From assembly GCA_030683155.1 (NCBI GenBank), contig JAUXMV010000048.1, positions 1-61,473 on the forward strand: DNA of 61,473 nt, read 5' to 3'. The notes under the pieces were generated by a model. It saw only the letters and a list, made by a program, of their open reading frames with translations, was not told where the DNA came from and did no database searches. Origin of the DNA: Bacteroidales bacterium (GTDB lineage Bacteria; Bacteroidota; Bacteroidia; Bacteroidales; F082). The position numbers were made by a program, and so were the translations under genes. Of this stretch, positions 1 to 7,632 are shown in pieces. How positions within the stretch are numbered: position 1 is the stretch's first letter; each line of letters opens with the position of its first letter.

Positions 1-73
1 TCGGAAGGTGGGTCTTTCACTTGAAGAAATTACTGTTTCATAAGCAGTCTTTTTTTTTGACATAGAGTGAGAA

Positions 74-148
74 GGGAGCAACTGACTCTGCCGAAAGCTT
101 TCGGCACAGTAGGTCCCAGGTTCATTCCGAAATTTTTCGGAAGGTGGG
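74..148 (+). repeat. tRNA-like palindromic repeat unit 1
   Basis: The unit begins GGGAGCAACTGACTCT and contains the perfect 16-bp palindrome GCCGAAAGCTTTCGGC (90-105). It then has the tRNA-like stretch CAGTAGGTCCCAGGTTC and a second inverted repeat, TTCCGAAATTTTTCGGAA (125-142). Outside the palindromes the text matches the 3' half of a bacterial tRNA-Lys as I remember it. The first palindrome lies where the anticodon loop would be and the second where the T-arm would be. No matching 5' half is present, so this is not a functional tRNA gene. Confidence 0.75.
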
Positions 149-200
149 TCTCAACCTGAAGAGATTTTGATGTATTCTTGGCAGTCTTTTTTAAAAACCT

Positions 201-497
201 ATGGAAGCATGTTGTTACATTCTTTATAGCAAACAAACCGGCAAGTATTATATCGGCGCTTGTCACAATAATTTGTCTGAAAGAATTAAAAAGCATAACC
301 TTCATGAATATGGCAGTCATCGTTACACCGCCAATACAAACGATTGGGAATTGTATCTTGAGCTGCCAGCAATTGATTATCCGCATGCTATACGCCTTGA
401 ACGCCTTATTAAGTCAATGAAAAGCAGCAGATATATTGAAAACCTGAAGAAATATCCTGAGCTAATTCAAAAAATCTTTAATCAAACGCACAACTGA
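201..497 (+). CDS. Small GIY-YIG nuclease-domain protein, copy 1
   Basis: This 98-residue protein is essentially a single GIY-YIG endonuclease domain, cytoplasmic and with no added DNA-binding region. The N-terminus carries CYILYS and KYYIGA as the two halves of the signature (residues 5-19). A conserved Arg sits in SERIKKH and the likely metal-binding Glu in RLERLIKS. Family members cut or nick DNA; small stand-alone versions like this are common in Bacteroidota and their role is unclear. The ATG follows directly after a GCAGTCTTTTTT terminator-like element, so the gene appears inserted at the end of a tRNA-like unit. The stop codon lies next to the following unit (491-554). Nuclease activity is inferred from the motifs. 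Confidence 0.85.
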   Translation: MEACCYILYSKQTGKYYIGACHNNLSERIKKHNLHEYGSHRYTANTNDWELYLELPAIDYPHAIRLERLIKSMKSSRYIENLKKYPELIQKIFNQTHN

Positions 498-554
498 CTC
501 TGCCGAAAGCTTTCGGCACAGTAGGTCCCAGGTTCAAGTCCTGGTGGGCCCACT
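491..554 (+). pseudogene. tRNA-Lys-like 3' half with intact T-arm and palindrome in the anticodon arm (unit 2)
   Basis: A stem ACTG/CAGT encloses the palindrome GCCGAAAGCTTTCGGC (502-517). It is followed by a textbook T-arm (CCAGG, loop TTCAAGT, CCTGG; 528-544) and an acceptor 3' strand TGGGCCC plus discriminator A (545-552). The D-arm and 5' acceptor strand are absent upstream, where the GIY-YIG gene ends instead. It therefore looks like the 3' remnant of a tRNA whose anticodon loop was replaced by a hairpin. A terminator follows at 564-591. Assignment to tRNA-Lys rests on remembered similarity of the anticodon-stem and T-arm text. Confidence 0.65.
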
Positions 555-563
555 AAACAAAAA

Positions 564-591
564 AGACTGTTTTATAGCAGTCTTTTTTTTT
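564..591 (+). terminator. Rho-independent terminator after the tRNA-like unit
   Basis: AGACTG (564-569) pairs with CAGTCT (578-583) around an 8-base loop and runs into a T tract ending at 591. Related hairpins (ACTG/CAGT plus T tract) follow the other units at 32-58, 701-727 and 1249-1275, so the terminator belongs to the repeated unit. Confidence 0.75.
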
Positions 592-606
592 GACATAGAA
601 TGAAAA

Positions 607-681
607 GGGAGCAACTGACTCTGCCGAAAGCTTTCGGCACAGTAGGTCTCAGGTTCATTCCGAAATTTTTCGCAAGGTGGG
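607..681 (+). repeat. tRNA-like palindromic repeat unit 3
   Basis: Same organisation as unit 1: palindrome GCCGAAAGCTTTCGGC at 623-638 and a second inverted repeat at 658-675. In the second repeat one arm base is changed (CGCAA instead of CGGAA), so the palindrome is slightly imperfect. Confidence 0.75.
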
Positions 682-742
682 TCTTTCACTTGAAGAAATT
701 ACTGTTTCATAAGCAGTCTTTTTTTTTGACATAGAGTGAGAA

Positions 743-817
743 GGGAGCAACTGACTCTGCCGAAAGCTTTCGGCACAGTAGGTCCCAGATTCATTCCGAA
801 AGTTTTCGGAAGGTGGG
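743..817 (+). repeat. tRNA-like palindromic repeat unit 4
   Basis: This is the 669-base-shifted copy of unit 1. The first palindrome (759-774) is identical. The second (794-811) reads TTCCGAAAGTTTTCGGAA, keeping its pairing arms while the spacer changed, which suggests the hairpin rather than the exact sequence is kept. Confidence 0.75.
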
Positions 818-869
818 CCTCAACCTGAAGAGATTTTGATGTATTCTTGGCAGTCTTTTTTAAAAACCT

Positions 870-1166
870 ATGGAAGCATGTTGTTACATTCTTTATAGCA
901 AGCAAACCGGCAAGTATTATACCGGCGCTTGTCACAATAATTTGTCTGAAAGAATTAAAAAGCATAACCTTCATGAATATGGCAGCCATCGGTATACCGC
1001 CACTACAAACGATTGGGAATTGTATCTTAAGCTGCCAGCAATTGATTATCCGCATGCTATACGCCTTGAACGCCTTATTAAGTCAATGAAAAGCAGCAGA
1101 TATATTGAAAACTTGAAGAAATATCCTGAGCTAATTCAAAAAATCTTTAATCAAACGCGCAACTGA
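870..1166 (+). CDS. Small GIY-YIG nuclease-domain protein, copy 2
   Basis: A 98-residue paralogue of the gene at 201, differing at four positions. One change hits the signature: KYYIGA has become KYYTGA (residue 18), replacing the usual hydrophobic residue of the YIG half. The Arg of SERIKKH and the Glu of RLERLIKS are kept. The open frame is intact, so the copy may still make protein, possibly with weakened activity. Its position between tRNA-like units 4 and 5 mirrors copy 1 exactly, so gene and flanks were duplicated together. Confidence 0.8.
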   Translation: MEACCYILYSKQTGKYYTGACHNNLSERIKKHNLHEYGSHRYTATTNDWELYLKLPAIDYPHAIRLERLIKSMKSSRYIENLKKYPELIQKIFNQTRN

Positions 1167-1229
1167 CTCTGCCGAAAGCTTTCGGCACAGTAGGTCCCAG
1201 GTTCATTCCGAAAGTTTTCGGAAGGTGGG
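1161..1229 (+). repeat. tRNA-like palindromic repeat unit 5
   Basis: Counterpart of unit 2 in the second tandem copy: palindrome at 1171-1186, then a second inverted repeat at 1206-1223 in place of the intact T-arm. A terminator-like hairpin follows (ACTG 1249-1252, CAGT 1262-1265, T tract). Confidence 0.75.
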
Positions 1230-1290
1230 CCTTTCACTTGAAGAAAATACTGTTTTATAAGCAGTCTTTTTTTTTGACATAGAGTGAAAA

Positions 1291-1320
1291 GGGAGCAACT
1301 GACTCTGCCGAAAAGCTTTT
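1291..1320 (+). repeat. Truncated tRNA-like repeat unit 6 (right end of the array)
   Basis: GGGAGCAACTGACTCTGCCG repeats the start of the other units. The palindrome then decays (AAAAGCTTTT) and unique sequence follows, marking the right boundary of the array. Confidence 0.65.
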
Positions 1321-1358
1321 TCCTTTTTTTGATAACCCTGAATTAGTCTGTTTTTTTA

Positions 1359-1389
1359 TTGTAATCCGATAGAGATTTGTTTAATTTTG
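1359..1389 (+). promoter_or_regulatory. Bacteroidota-type promoter for the T9SS protein gene
   Basis: TTG at 1359-1361 and TAATTTTG at 1382-1389 are 20 bases apart, fitting the TTTG-N19-21-TAnnTTTG consensus. Transcription should begin only a few bases before the ATG at 1399. This rules out an in-frame TTG at 1387 as the start, because it lies inside the -7 box. Confidence 0.65.
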
Positions 1390-1398
1390 AGCATAGTT

Positions 1399-4017
1399 AT
1401 GAAACAACAAAATTGCCCAATGAAACTACCGGTTATCAGTCTGTTTTTATCGATTATATCACTTTGTCTTCATGCTCAATCATGGAAAGTACATAGTATA
1501 ATTGACACATTAAATTACACTCACAGTGCAAATCTGCTGCCTGTGCCTGACTATGGTATGCGGGTGATTTCGATTGATATGATTGGCAGCGACTCTGTTT
1601 ATTTTCTGAATACTATGACGCGCCTCGTAACCTCATCATTGGCACTTATAAACCAACCCACTTTTTTGCAAAAACGAATAATTCTGAAATCGGATGGTTT
1701 GGTTGAACTCAACGATACCGCCACCTATCATTTTTATCCCGGTGCATCAGTGGGGCAAAGCTGGATATTTAATCCTGCAACCCAGCTTTCTGCTGAGGTT
1801 GTTGCAATGCAATCAACCGTACTTTTCGGATTGCCTGACTCTCTGAAAACAATCCTCCTTGGCACGGGCGATACCATTCAACTAAGTAAAAACTGGGGTA
1901 TTTGCCGCTTTCCGGATTTCCTTTCACCCGGAAATTATTATACTTTAACAGGTATTGACAATCACCGTCTTGGATATTATTTGCCCCATAAACGCGATTT
2001 TATCCTGAACAATGAAGTGAGTGATAAATTTGGACACAGAATAATTTCATATGGTGATTCCGGTCCCGGAGGTTTATCCTGGCGCACCAACTACTACAAT
2101 GATTACTTAATTGTTTCCAAAGCATTGGATTCCAATTCAGTGAGTTATACAACCAAAAGAATTTCATTCTCAGTATATTACCCTCCCAACATGGGGGAGC
2201 CACAAACCTCTCCTATAACTTTGGCAACTGTATATTTTTCCCATAATTTTAATTACAATCCCTTATATGATGGCTATCCGAATGAATACTTCTATGACAA
2301 CAATTTTGGCTATCCGCGATACTTTATTATCAAGATTGGAATACACCAGGCAACCGGCCAAGTAACAAAATACACAAACTGCAGACCATTCAATATTTTC
2401 CGAAACGATTCTCTTATCTACCAGTCATTTGATCCCGTGATCGGTACAGAAAATCCGGTAAATCTTCTGGAACACCTCATCATTCCCGGAATTCCGATTA
2501 ACATTTATCCCAAAGAACAAGGTGGTAACAATTTAACTTATAGAAGTTTAGGGGGCTTTCAAAACAAGTTTGGGTCAAATTACTCCTGGATAGGAAATCC
2601 CAGCAGTAGTGAGCAATGGCCTCTGATCAAATCGAACGATACGCTGAATTTTATGGTAAATTCAAACAACGAAAGCACTACCGAATCCATTTGGGTCAGG
2701 GCAAAGGAATATGAGAACGGCGATACAACATTCTATCTGAATACTTTCATAAAACCCCTCCCCGACAACAGATTTCTCATCAATCAAGCAGGGAATTTTG
2801 GTCGGAGTTTTGTTAAAAAAGGCAATCAGGAATACCTTCTCAATATGGGTGATGAAAGTAATCAATGGAATAAAATTCCATTCTATCCAAGCGCTACAGC
2901 AGGTTTCTTATGGGTTACAGATTCGGCAAGCGGAAATGTGGCCTATGTTAAAGGTATCACCTTTGCAAACATGTTTGGCAAGCCTGACTATATAAAGACT
3001 TTCATACTTGCCGATGGTAGTCGGCTCAGGTTGAGCAGGAACTGGGGCATACTCGAAGATTCCTTGTTTTTAAATAATTCATCAGTAGCCCGTCTTCTTA
3101 ACCCAGTTGTGTACAACCCCGATGCCCAGGCTCCATTCATTCATAAACTTGCTGACGGAATGGAAGTTGGCGATGTGTTTAGAACCAGGTCGGGAATAAA
3201 ACATCAGGATGGTACTGACGTTTTCAAGATCACACAAGCCATTAACAAACAATTTGAAATTAAAGAAAAGTTTGTGACCGACACATTGATTAGTTATGTT
3301 GTTCAGGGTGCCTTGTGGGAGGAACCTTACGAAAATCAGATGGACTTCTTACCTTACCAGGACACACTGAAATTCGACCTAAGAACTCCTGATGTATTCA
3401 AATTCAGAGGACTCAACCGTATGCTTTTCAGGTTATGCCCGGATACTATCACAACAGTTTTCGGAAGAAAGAATTATATACATGTGGTTGAAGAATATTG
3501 GAACGATTCGCTTCAACGCAAGGGCTGTCGTCTTGTTCCATGGCTTTATGGCAGTTTGGACAACGACACACTGAATTTTGCCCAGACAAATCCAGGAGAT
3601 CTTGTGTCAAGTCGTTTTCACCACATTGCAGGCTTTCCGCTGTGGGAATATGCAGAGGTAAAAGCAGCCACTACAACCACTCCTTCAAGCATGGATTTTT
3701 ATGAAATGGTTGCCTGGGCGACAGTTCTAGATTCACATGGTGAGTTGGTTGCTTATCCATCAGGTATTTCAGATCAGTATGAGAAACTACAAGTCTATCC
3801 TAACCCTTTTTTGGAAGGCTTTACAGTGAAACTAGAACAGAATAGACGCATTGACAGATGCGAGCTATGGAATAGCAAAGGAGCGAAAGTATTACTTTTG
3901 GAAGATCAGGCAAGCAGCTTATTTATAAGCACCTTGCATTTTCCTGCAGGTGTTTACATGCTTCGGGTGTATTCCGGATCAAAATACCACACACAAAAAC
4001 TAATTAAGAAACAATAA
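1399..4017 (+). CDS. Large secreted protein with T9SS type A sorting tail
   Basis: An 872-residue exported protein. The N-terminus (MKQQNC, then a hydrophobic stretch ending LCLHAQS) is a Sec signal peptide. The C-terminus, from LQVYPNPFLEGF to the end KLIKKQ, is a type A sorting domain: YPNPF start, a GAKVLLL strand and a GVYMLRV strand. The protein should cross the outer membrane by type IX secretion and be attached to the cell surface or released. I recognise no catalytic domain in the body, which is rich in aromatic residues, Asn and Asp, as in beta-rich extracellular proteins. The gene at 4038 follows after 20 bases and encodes another T9SS cargo, so the two may be co-transcribed. Confidence 0.85.
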   Translation: MKQQNCPMKLPVISLFLSIISLCLHAQSWKVHSIIDTLNYTHSANLLPVPDYGMRVISIDMIGSDSVYFLNTMTRLVTSSLALINQPTFLQKRIILKSDGLVELNDTATYHFYPGASVGQSWIFNPATQLSAEVVAMQSTVLFGLPDSLKTILLGTGDTIQLSKNWGICRFPDFLSPGNYYTLTGIDNHRLGYYLPHKRDFILNNEVSDKFGHRIISYGDSGPGGLSWRTNYYNDYLIVSKALDSNSVSYTTKRISFSVYYPPNMGEPQTSPITLATVYFSHNFNYNPLYDGYPNEYFYDNNFGYPRYFIIKIGIHQATGQVTKYTNCRPFNIFRNDSLIYQSFDPVIGTENPVNLLEHLIIPGIPINIYPKEQGGNNLTYRSLGGFQNKFGSNYSWIGNPSSSEQWPLIKSNDTLNFMVNSNNESTTESIWVRAKEYENGDTTFYLNTFIKPLPDNRFLINQAGNFGRSFVKKGNQEYLLNMGDESNQWNKIPFYPSATAGFLWVTDSASGNVAYVKGITFANMFGKPDYIKTFILADGSRLRLSRNWGILEDSLFLNNSSVARLLNPVVYNPDAQAPFIHKLADGMEVGDVFRTRSGIKHQDGTDVFKITQAINKQFEIKEKFVTDTLISYVVQGALWEEPYENQMDFLPYQDTLKFDLRTPDVFKFRGLNRMLFRLCPDTITTVFGRKNYIHVVEEYWNDSLQRKGCRLVPWLYGSLDNDTLNFAQTNPGDLVSSRFHHIAGFPLWEYAEVKAATTTTPSSMDFYEMVAWATVLDSHGELVAYPSGISDQYEKLQVYPNPFLEGFTVKLEQNRRIDRCELWNSKGAKVLLLEDQASSLFISTLHFPAGVYMLRVYSGSKYHTQKLIKKQ

Positions 4018-4037
4018 CATCTGACAAATCATAACCA

Positions 4038-6563
4038 ATGATTAGAAAACTATTGTTATCAGGGATATTGCTGGCCTTATTTCTTCCATTTCAAACCGCA
4101 GCTCAGGCGATTATTGGATATTCGGCAGGAGCTGAATATGAACATTATGGAAACCAGTACTGTAATGGAATGGTCAAAACCTGGTCCGGAGGTTATTTGT
4201 TAACAGGCTCTACTGACAGGCTTTGGTTTCCCTGGGAGCCAAAGAGTGAAACAGCTACGATAATACCAAAGGATTTAATCCTTGTACGTTTCAATGAACA
4301 ACATGAATATGGCTGGAAAGTCAGATTTGGTGGTGAAGCTGATGATGAAGGTCTTGGAATCATCCACCATTCCAACGATGGGATTTATGTTGCCGGCTAT
4401 ACCAAATCATTTGCCGGAGATGTTTCTGGTAACCATGGAGGTAGCGATTTTTGGCTCATTAAAACAAATCCATCGAATCTGGCTTGGCAAAAATGCTTCG
4501 GAGGAAGCAATGATGACGTAGCAAACACGATAATAGAAACCCCTGATGGAGGTCTTTTACTGGCAGGTTATACCAACTCGGCAGATGGTGACGTAAGCAT
4601 ACACCATGGGCAGGAGGATGTTTGGGTGGTCAAAACGGATGCAGATGGCAATCTAGAATGGGAGAAAAGTTATGGTGGCAGCGGGGATGAACGTGCTTTA
4701 AAAATAGTTTCAACAGCCGATGGTGGCTTTATCATCGCAGGTTACACTACATCTTCCGATGGATTGCCGGATAATAACTTTGGTGACAAGGATGCCTGGC
4801 TGATAAAAGTGGCATCAAACGGCGAGGTTCAATGGCAGAAAACATATGGTGGATCCAATGAAGATACTGCAAACGATGTGATTGAAAAAGCCAATGGTGG
4901 ATATACCTTTATTGGTACATCCTCATCTGATGACAAAGGCATTTCAGTAATCTCTCAAAGCAAGGACATTTGGATAGTAGACACTGACCATCAGGGAAAT
5001 ATCAACTGGCAGAAAACTTTTGGAGGTGTTTGGGACGATTACGGAATCGCGCTACGGCAAAAAACAAATGGTAACTACATTCTTACAGGTAATTTGAAAA
5101 GGATTATTGAGACCAACGTACAATCAGATATTTGGGTATTGGAATTGGATCATATTGGGGAGCAGCTTTATGAAGGTACACTTGGTTACTACTTTGACGA
5201 CAGTGCAGCTTCAATACTATGGATAAATGATGAAAACTGGATGATTGCAGGAACTATAACCCGCTCTAATTATGCCAATGTTGGCTATTATAAGCCCTGT
5301 TACACTTTGCCGACCGATATTACGATCGATCCTGTCTACTTTTGTACTTTCACAACCCTTTCAAGTACCACAGAATATGACCAATATCTTTGGGATACCG
5401 GTGAGACAACCCGCGATAATGTAGTAAACTTTCAAGGACTGTATTCTATGTATGGCACTTTAAATGGCTGTACCAGCCGGTTCGATGTTATCGTTCCGGA
5501 ACGTCACCCATATGTCAATGGGCCGGTAATTTATCCAATCATCGATTTTTATAACTGTGATTCTGCTGTAATTACGGTTGATCGGGATAAATATCGATTT
5601 GTTTATTGGGATCCACAAGAATATACCGGTTGGTTTTATCATGCACCATGGGGAGCTTCGGTATACGTAAGAACGCTGGATCGCGGAGGGTGCAGATCAA
5701 TAAAGATATTTACATTACCTGAGGAACCTTTTGATTTTTTTCAGTCAGCAAGTTTTGTTACCACAGATCAGGAAACCCAAAAGAACATCTTGGTTTTTCC
5801 TGATATCCTTGAACCGCATATCATTCAAACAGACGTCCATCGTTCATATGACCTAGATGGTAGCTTTGAATGGGTTGGTCAGCTAGACCCGGAACAAAAG
5901 TATTTGGTTGATCTCAACTCTGGAGATACAAATGCTGTCATGTATTATAAAGTCACAGCAAATGATATTTGCGGAAGGGTGGCCGAAAGTCCTGTTCAGT
6001 ATCTTTCAGTGGCTTTGAAGGGGGCTAAAAATGCGGATGGAACGGTGAGTCTTTCATGGAACAGACCCGCCAATTCCTGTATTTCACGCATTGAATTATT
6101 CCGGTCAGTGAATGGCTTTGAACCGCTGTTTTTATTGGATTTTCCTGCCCATGTTCAGAACGTTTCAGATCCGTTGCCTCCTTCAGGAATTTTGAGTTAT
6201 TATCTCCGGATGACTTTGTCGGAAGAGTGCCAAAGACATACTTCCAGCTTTAATTATGCTTTTTCAAACAAGTTTGATGTTAGCACCCTTGGAGAAGGAG
6301 AAATAGCATTCCCACTGACCGTTGCATATCCGAATCCTTTTACCGACATTTTGAACCTGGCTTTTATCAACCTTAATCCGTCAGGTATGGTCAAGCTATA
6401 TGATCAAATGGGAAACATGGTTTTTACCGCCAATATACCCAATGCAAAGAAGACCAGTTTTCATCTGAGCCATCTCCCGACAGGGGTATACTTTTTACAG
6501 TATATTTTTGGGCAACACCAGCAAACCTTAAAAATTTTGAAGATGAATCAGCAAAAGCAATGA
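4038..6563 (+). CDS. T9SS-exported protein with repeated GG(S/T)xxDxA blades
   Basis: An 841-residue protein with a signal peptide (hydrophobic to PFQTAAQA) and a C-terminal type A sorting domain (VAYPNPFTDIL, KLYDQMGNMVF, GVYFLQYIF). Residues about 90-350 hold at least five imperfect repeats of roughly 55-60 residues. Each contains a GGSxDD-like turn, a DGGxxxAGYT strand and a DxWxxKxDxxG strand, as in SBBP/delta-60-like beta-propeller proteins. A fibronectin-like segment precedes the tail (about 650-740). The likely role is adhesion or binding at the cell surface; no enzyme signature is visible. It lies 20 bases after the preceding T9SS gene and converges on metF. Confidence 0.85.
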   Translation: MIRKLLLSGILLALFLPFQTAAQAIIGYSAGAEYEHYGNQYCNGMVKTWSGGYLLTGSTDRLWFPWEPKSETATIIPKDLILVRFNEQHEYGWKVRFGGEADDEGLGIIHHSNDGIYVAGYTKSFAGDVSGNHGGSDFWLIKTNPSNLAWQKCFGGSNDDVANTIIETPDGGLLLAGYTNSADGDVSIHHGQEDVWVVKTDADGNLEWEKSYGGSGDERALKIVSTADGGFIIAGYTTSSDGLPDNNFGDKDAWLIKVASNGEVQWQKTYGGSNEDTANDVIEKANGGYTFIGTSSSDDKGISVISQSKDIWIVDTDHQGNINWQKTFGGVWDDYGIALRQKTNGNYILTGNLKRIIETNVQSDIWVLELDHIGEQLYEGTLGYYFDDSAASILWINDENWMIAGTITRSNYANVGYYKPCYTLPTDITIDPVYFCTFTTLSSTTEYDQYLWDTGETTRDNVVNFQGLYSMYGTLNGCTSRFDVIVPERHPYVNGPVIYPIIDFYNCDSAVITVDRDKYRFVYWDPQEYTGWFYHAPWGASVYVRTLDRGGCRSIKIFTLPEEPFDFFQSASFVTTDQETQKNILVFPDILEPHIIQTDVHRSYDLDGSFEWVGQLDPEQKYLVDLNSGDTNAVMYYKVTANDICGRVAESPVQYLSVALKGAKNADGTVSLSWNRPANSCISRIELFRSVNGFEPLFLLDFPAHVQNVSDPLPPSGILSYYLRMTLSEECQRHTSSFNYAFSNKFDVSTLGEGEIAFPLTVAYPNPFTDILNLAFINLNPSGMVKLYDQMGNMVFTANIPNAKKTSFHLSHLPTGVYFLQYIFGQHQQTLKILKMNQQKQ

Positions 6564-6607
6564 TTTCAAAAAGTGATTAAAAGGAAAAATGGCAATTTCT
6601 ATAACCC

Positions 6608-7573
6608 CTAAAAAACCGCCCTCGCAATTCTTACAATGTTATCAGCCCTTCCCATCGTGTAGAAGTGAATGGCCGGACTGTTTCTGATCACAAGTTCTTT
6701 GCTCTGGGAAATAGCCCACTCTGCTCCAACTTCTCTTACTTGCTGGTTGTTAGCGCATTTCTGCACTTCCTTCACAAGATCATCAGGCAAATCGATGTTA
6801 AAAGTCTGTGGCAAAGTATTCAACTGACCTAATGAAGAGATTGGTTTTAACCCCGGAATGATCGGAACAGTTATGCCAAATGCGCGACAACGATCAACAA
6901 ATTCAAAGAATTTTGTGTTGTCGAAAAACATTTGTGTGACAATGAATTCAGCACCGGCGTCAATTTTCATTTTTAGGAATTTCAGGTCACTTTCCATATT
7001 TGGGGCCTCAATATGTTTTTCCGGATAGCCCGCGACGCCAATGCTAAAGTCGGTTGGTGTCGAGTTGAGCAGATCTTCTTCAAGATAAATACCTTTGTTG
7101 AGATCACCGATTTGCTTCACCAGATCGAGGGCATGACTGTGTCCACCCGGTTCAGCCTGAAAATATTTCATCGAAGGCTGTGCATCGCCGCGCACTACAA
7201 GCAGGTTTTTGATGCCAAGAAAGTGCAGGTCGATCAGGGCATTTTCTGTTTCCTCTCTGGTAAATCCGCCACAGATAATATGTGGAACAACGTTCACGCC
7301 ATAACGATACATGATTGCGGCAGCGATACCAACTGTTCCCGGTCTTTTTCGAATGGTCTTCTTTTCTATAAGCCCGCTGGGGAGCGTTTTATAAACAAAT
7401 TCTTCCTGATGGTAAGTCACATTGACAAAAGCTGGTTTGAGCTCCATCAGAGGATCGATAGTGTTCTGAATATTTTCAATATTCTGACCTTTCAACGGTG
7501 GAAGCAGCTCGAATGAAAACAAAGTTTTTTTTGCCGCCGCGATATGTTCGTTTACTTTAAGCAGATTGTTCAT
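6608..7573 (-). CDS. metF: Methylenetetrahydrofolate reductase
   Basis: This 321-residue flavoenzyme reduces 5,10-methylene-THF to 5-methyl-THF, the methyl donor used by the upstream metH product. The N-terminal FSFELLPP strand is the family's FEFFPP substrate motif. VNVTYH, NLLVVRGD, FSIGVAGYPEKH and FIVTQMFFD follow in the order expected for the FAD-binding TIM barrel. Length is normal for bacteria. The gene starts 59 bases after the metH stop on the same strand with no terminator seen between, so both are probably read from one transcript controlled by the SAM riboswitch upstream of metH. Confidence 0.95.
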   Translation of the reverse strand: MNNLLKVNEHIAAAKKTLFSFELLPPLKGQNIENIQNTIDPLMELKPAFVNVTYHQEEFVYKTLPSGLIEKKTIRKRPGTVGIAAAIMYRYGVNVVPHIICGGFTREETENALIDLHFLGIKNLLVVRGDAQPSMKYFQAEPGGHSHALDLVKQIGDLNKGIYLEEDLLNSTPTDFSIGVAGYPEKHIEAPNMESDLKFLKMKIDAGAEFIVTQMFFDNTKFFEFVDRCRAFGITVPIIPGLKPISSLGQLNTLPQTFNIDLPDDLVKEVQKCANNQQVREVGAEWAISQSKELVIRNSPAIHFYTMGRADNIVRIARAVF

Positions 7574-7632
7574 TTTATGTATTATGACTTTAAGTTGCTC
7601 TATATGTGTGTGTTGGAAAACTTTTGTTTCAT

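Larger units (their letters stand above)
1..1199. repeat. 669-bp direct tandem duplication carrying GIY-YIG genes
   Basis: Positions 1-530 match 670-1199 at a constant offset of 669 bases with only scattered substitutions. Each copy holds a terminator-like hairpin, a tRNA-like palindromic unit, a small GIY-YIG gene and a second tRNA-like unit. The copies diverge after base 530: copy 1 continues into an intact tRNA T-arm (528-554), while copy 2 has a second palindrome there (1206-1223). The window starts inside a repeat unit, so the array probably extends to the left. Confidence 0.9.

Noticed and set aside
30-386. Minus-strand open frame of 118 codons over the first GIY-YIG gene (and its copy at 699-1055)
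   Set aside because: Antisense shadow: the plus-strand frame has a clear GIY-YIG domain and the minus-strand translation has no recognisable domain or start signal.
491-554. A functional tRNA gene
   Set aside because: Only the anticodon-arm 3' side, T-arm and 3' acceptor strand exist; no D-arm or 5' acceptor strand is upstream and the anticodon loop is replaced by a palindrome.
1-1320. CRISPR array
   Set aside because: Repeats are long, irregularly spaced and contain genes and terminators; there are no short unique spacers and no cas genes.
7013-7516. Plus-strand frame of 167 codons opposite metF
   Set aside because: metF is unambiguous on the minus strand; no domain in the opposite frame.
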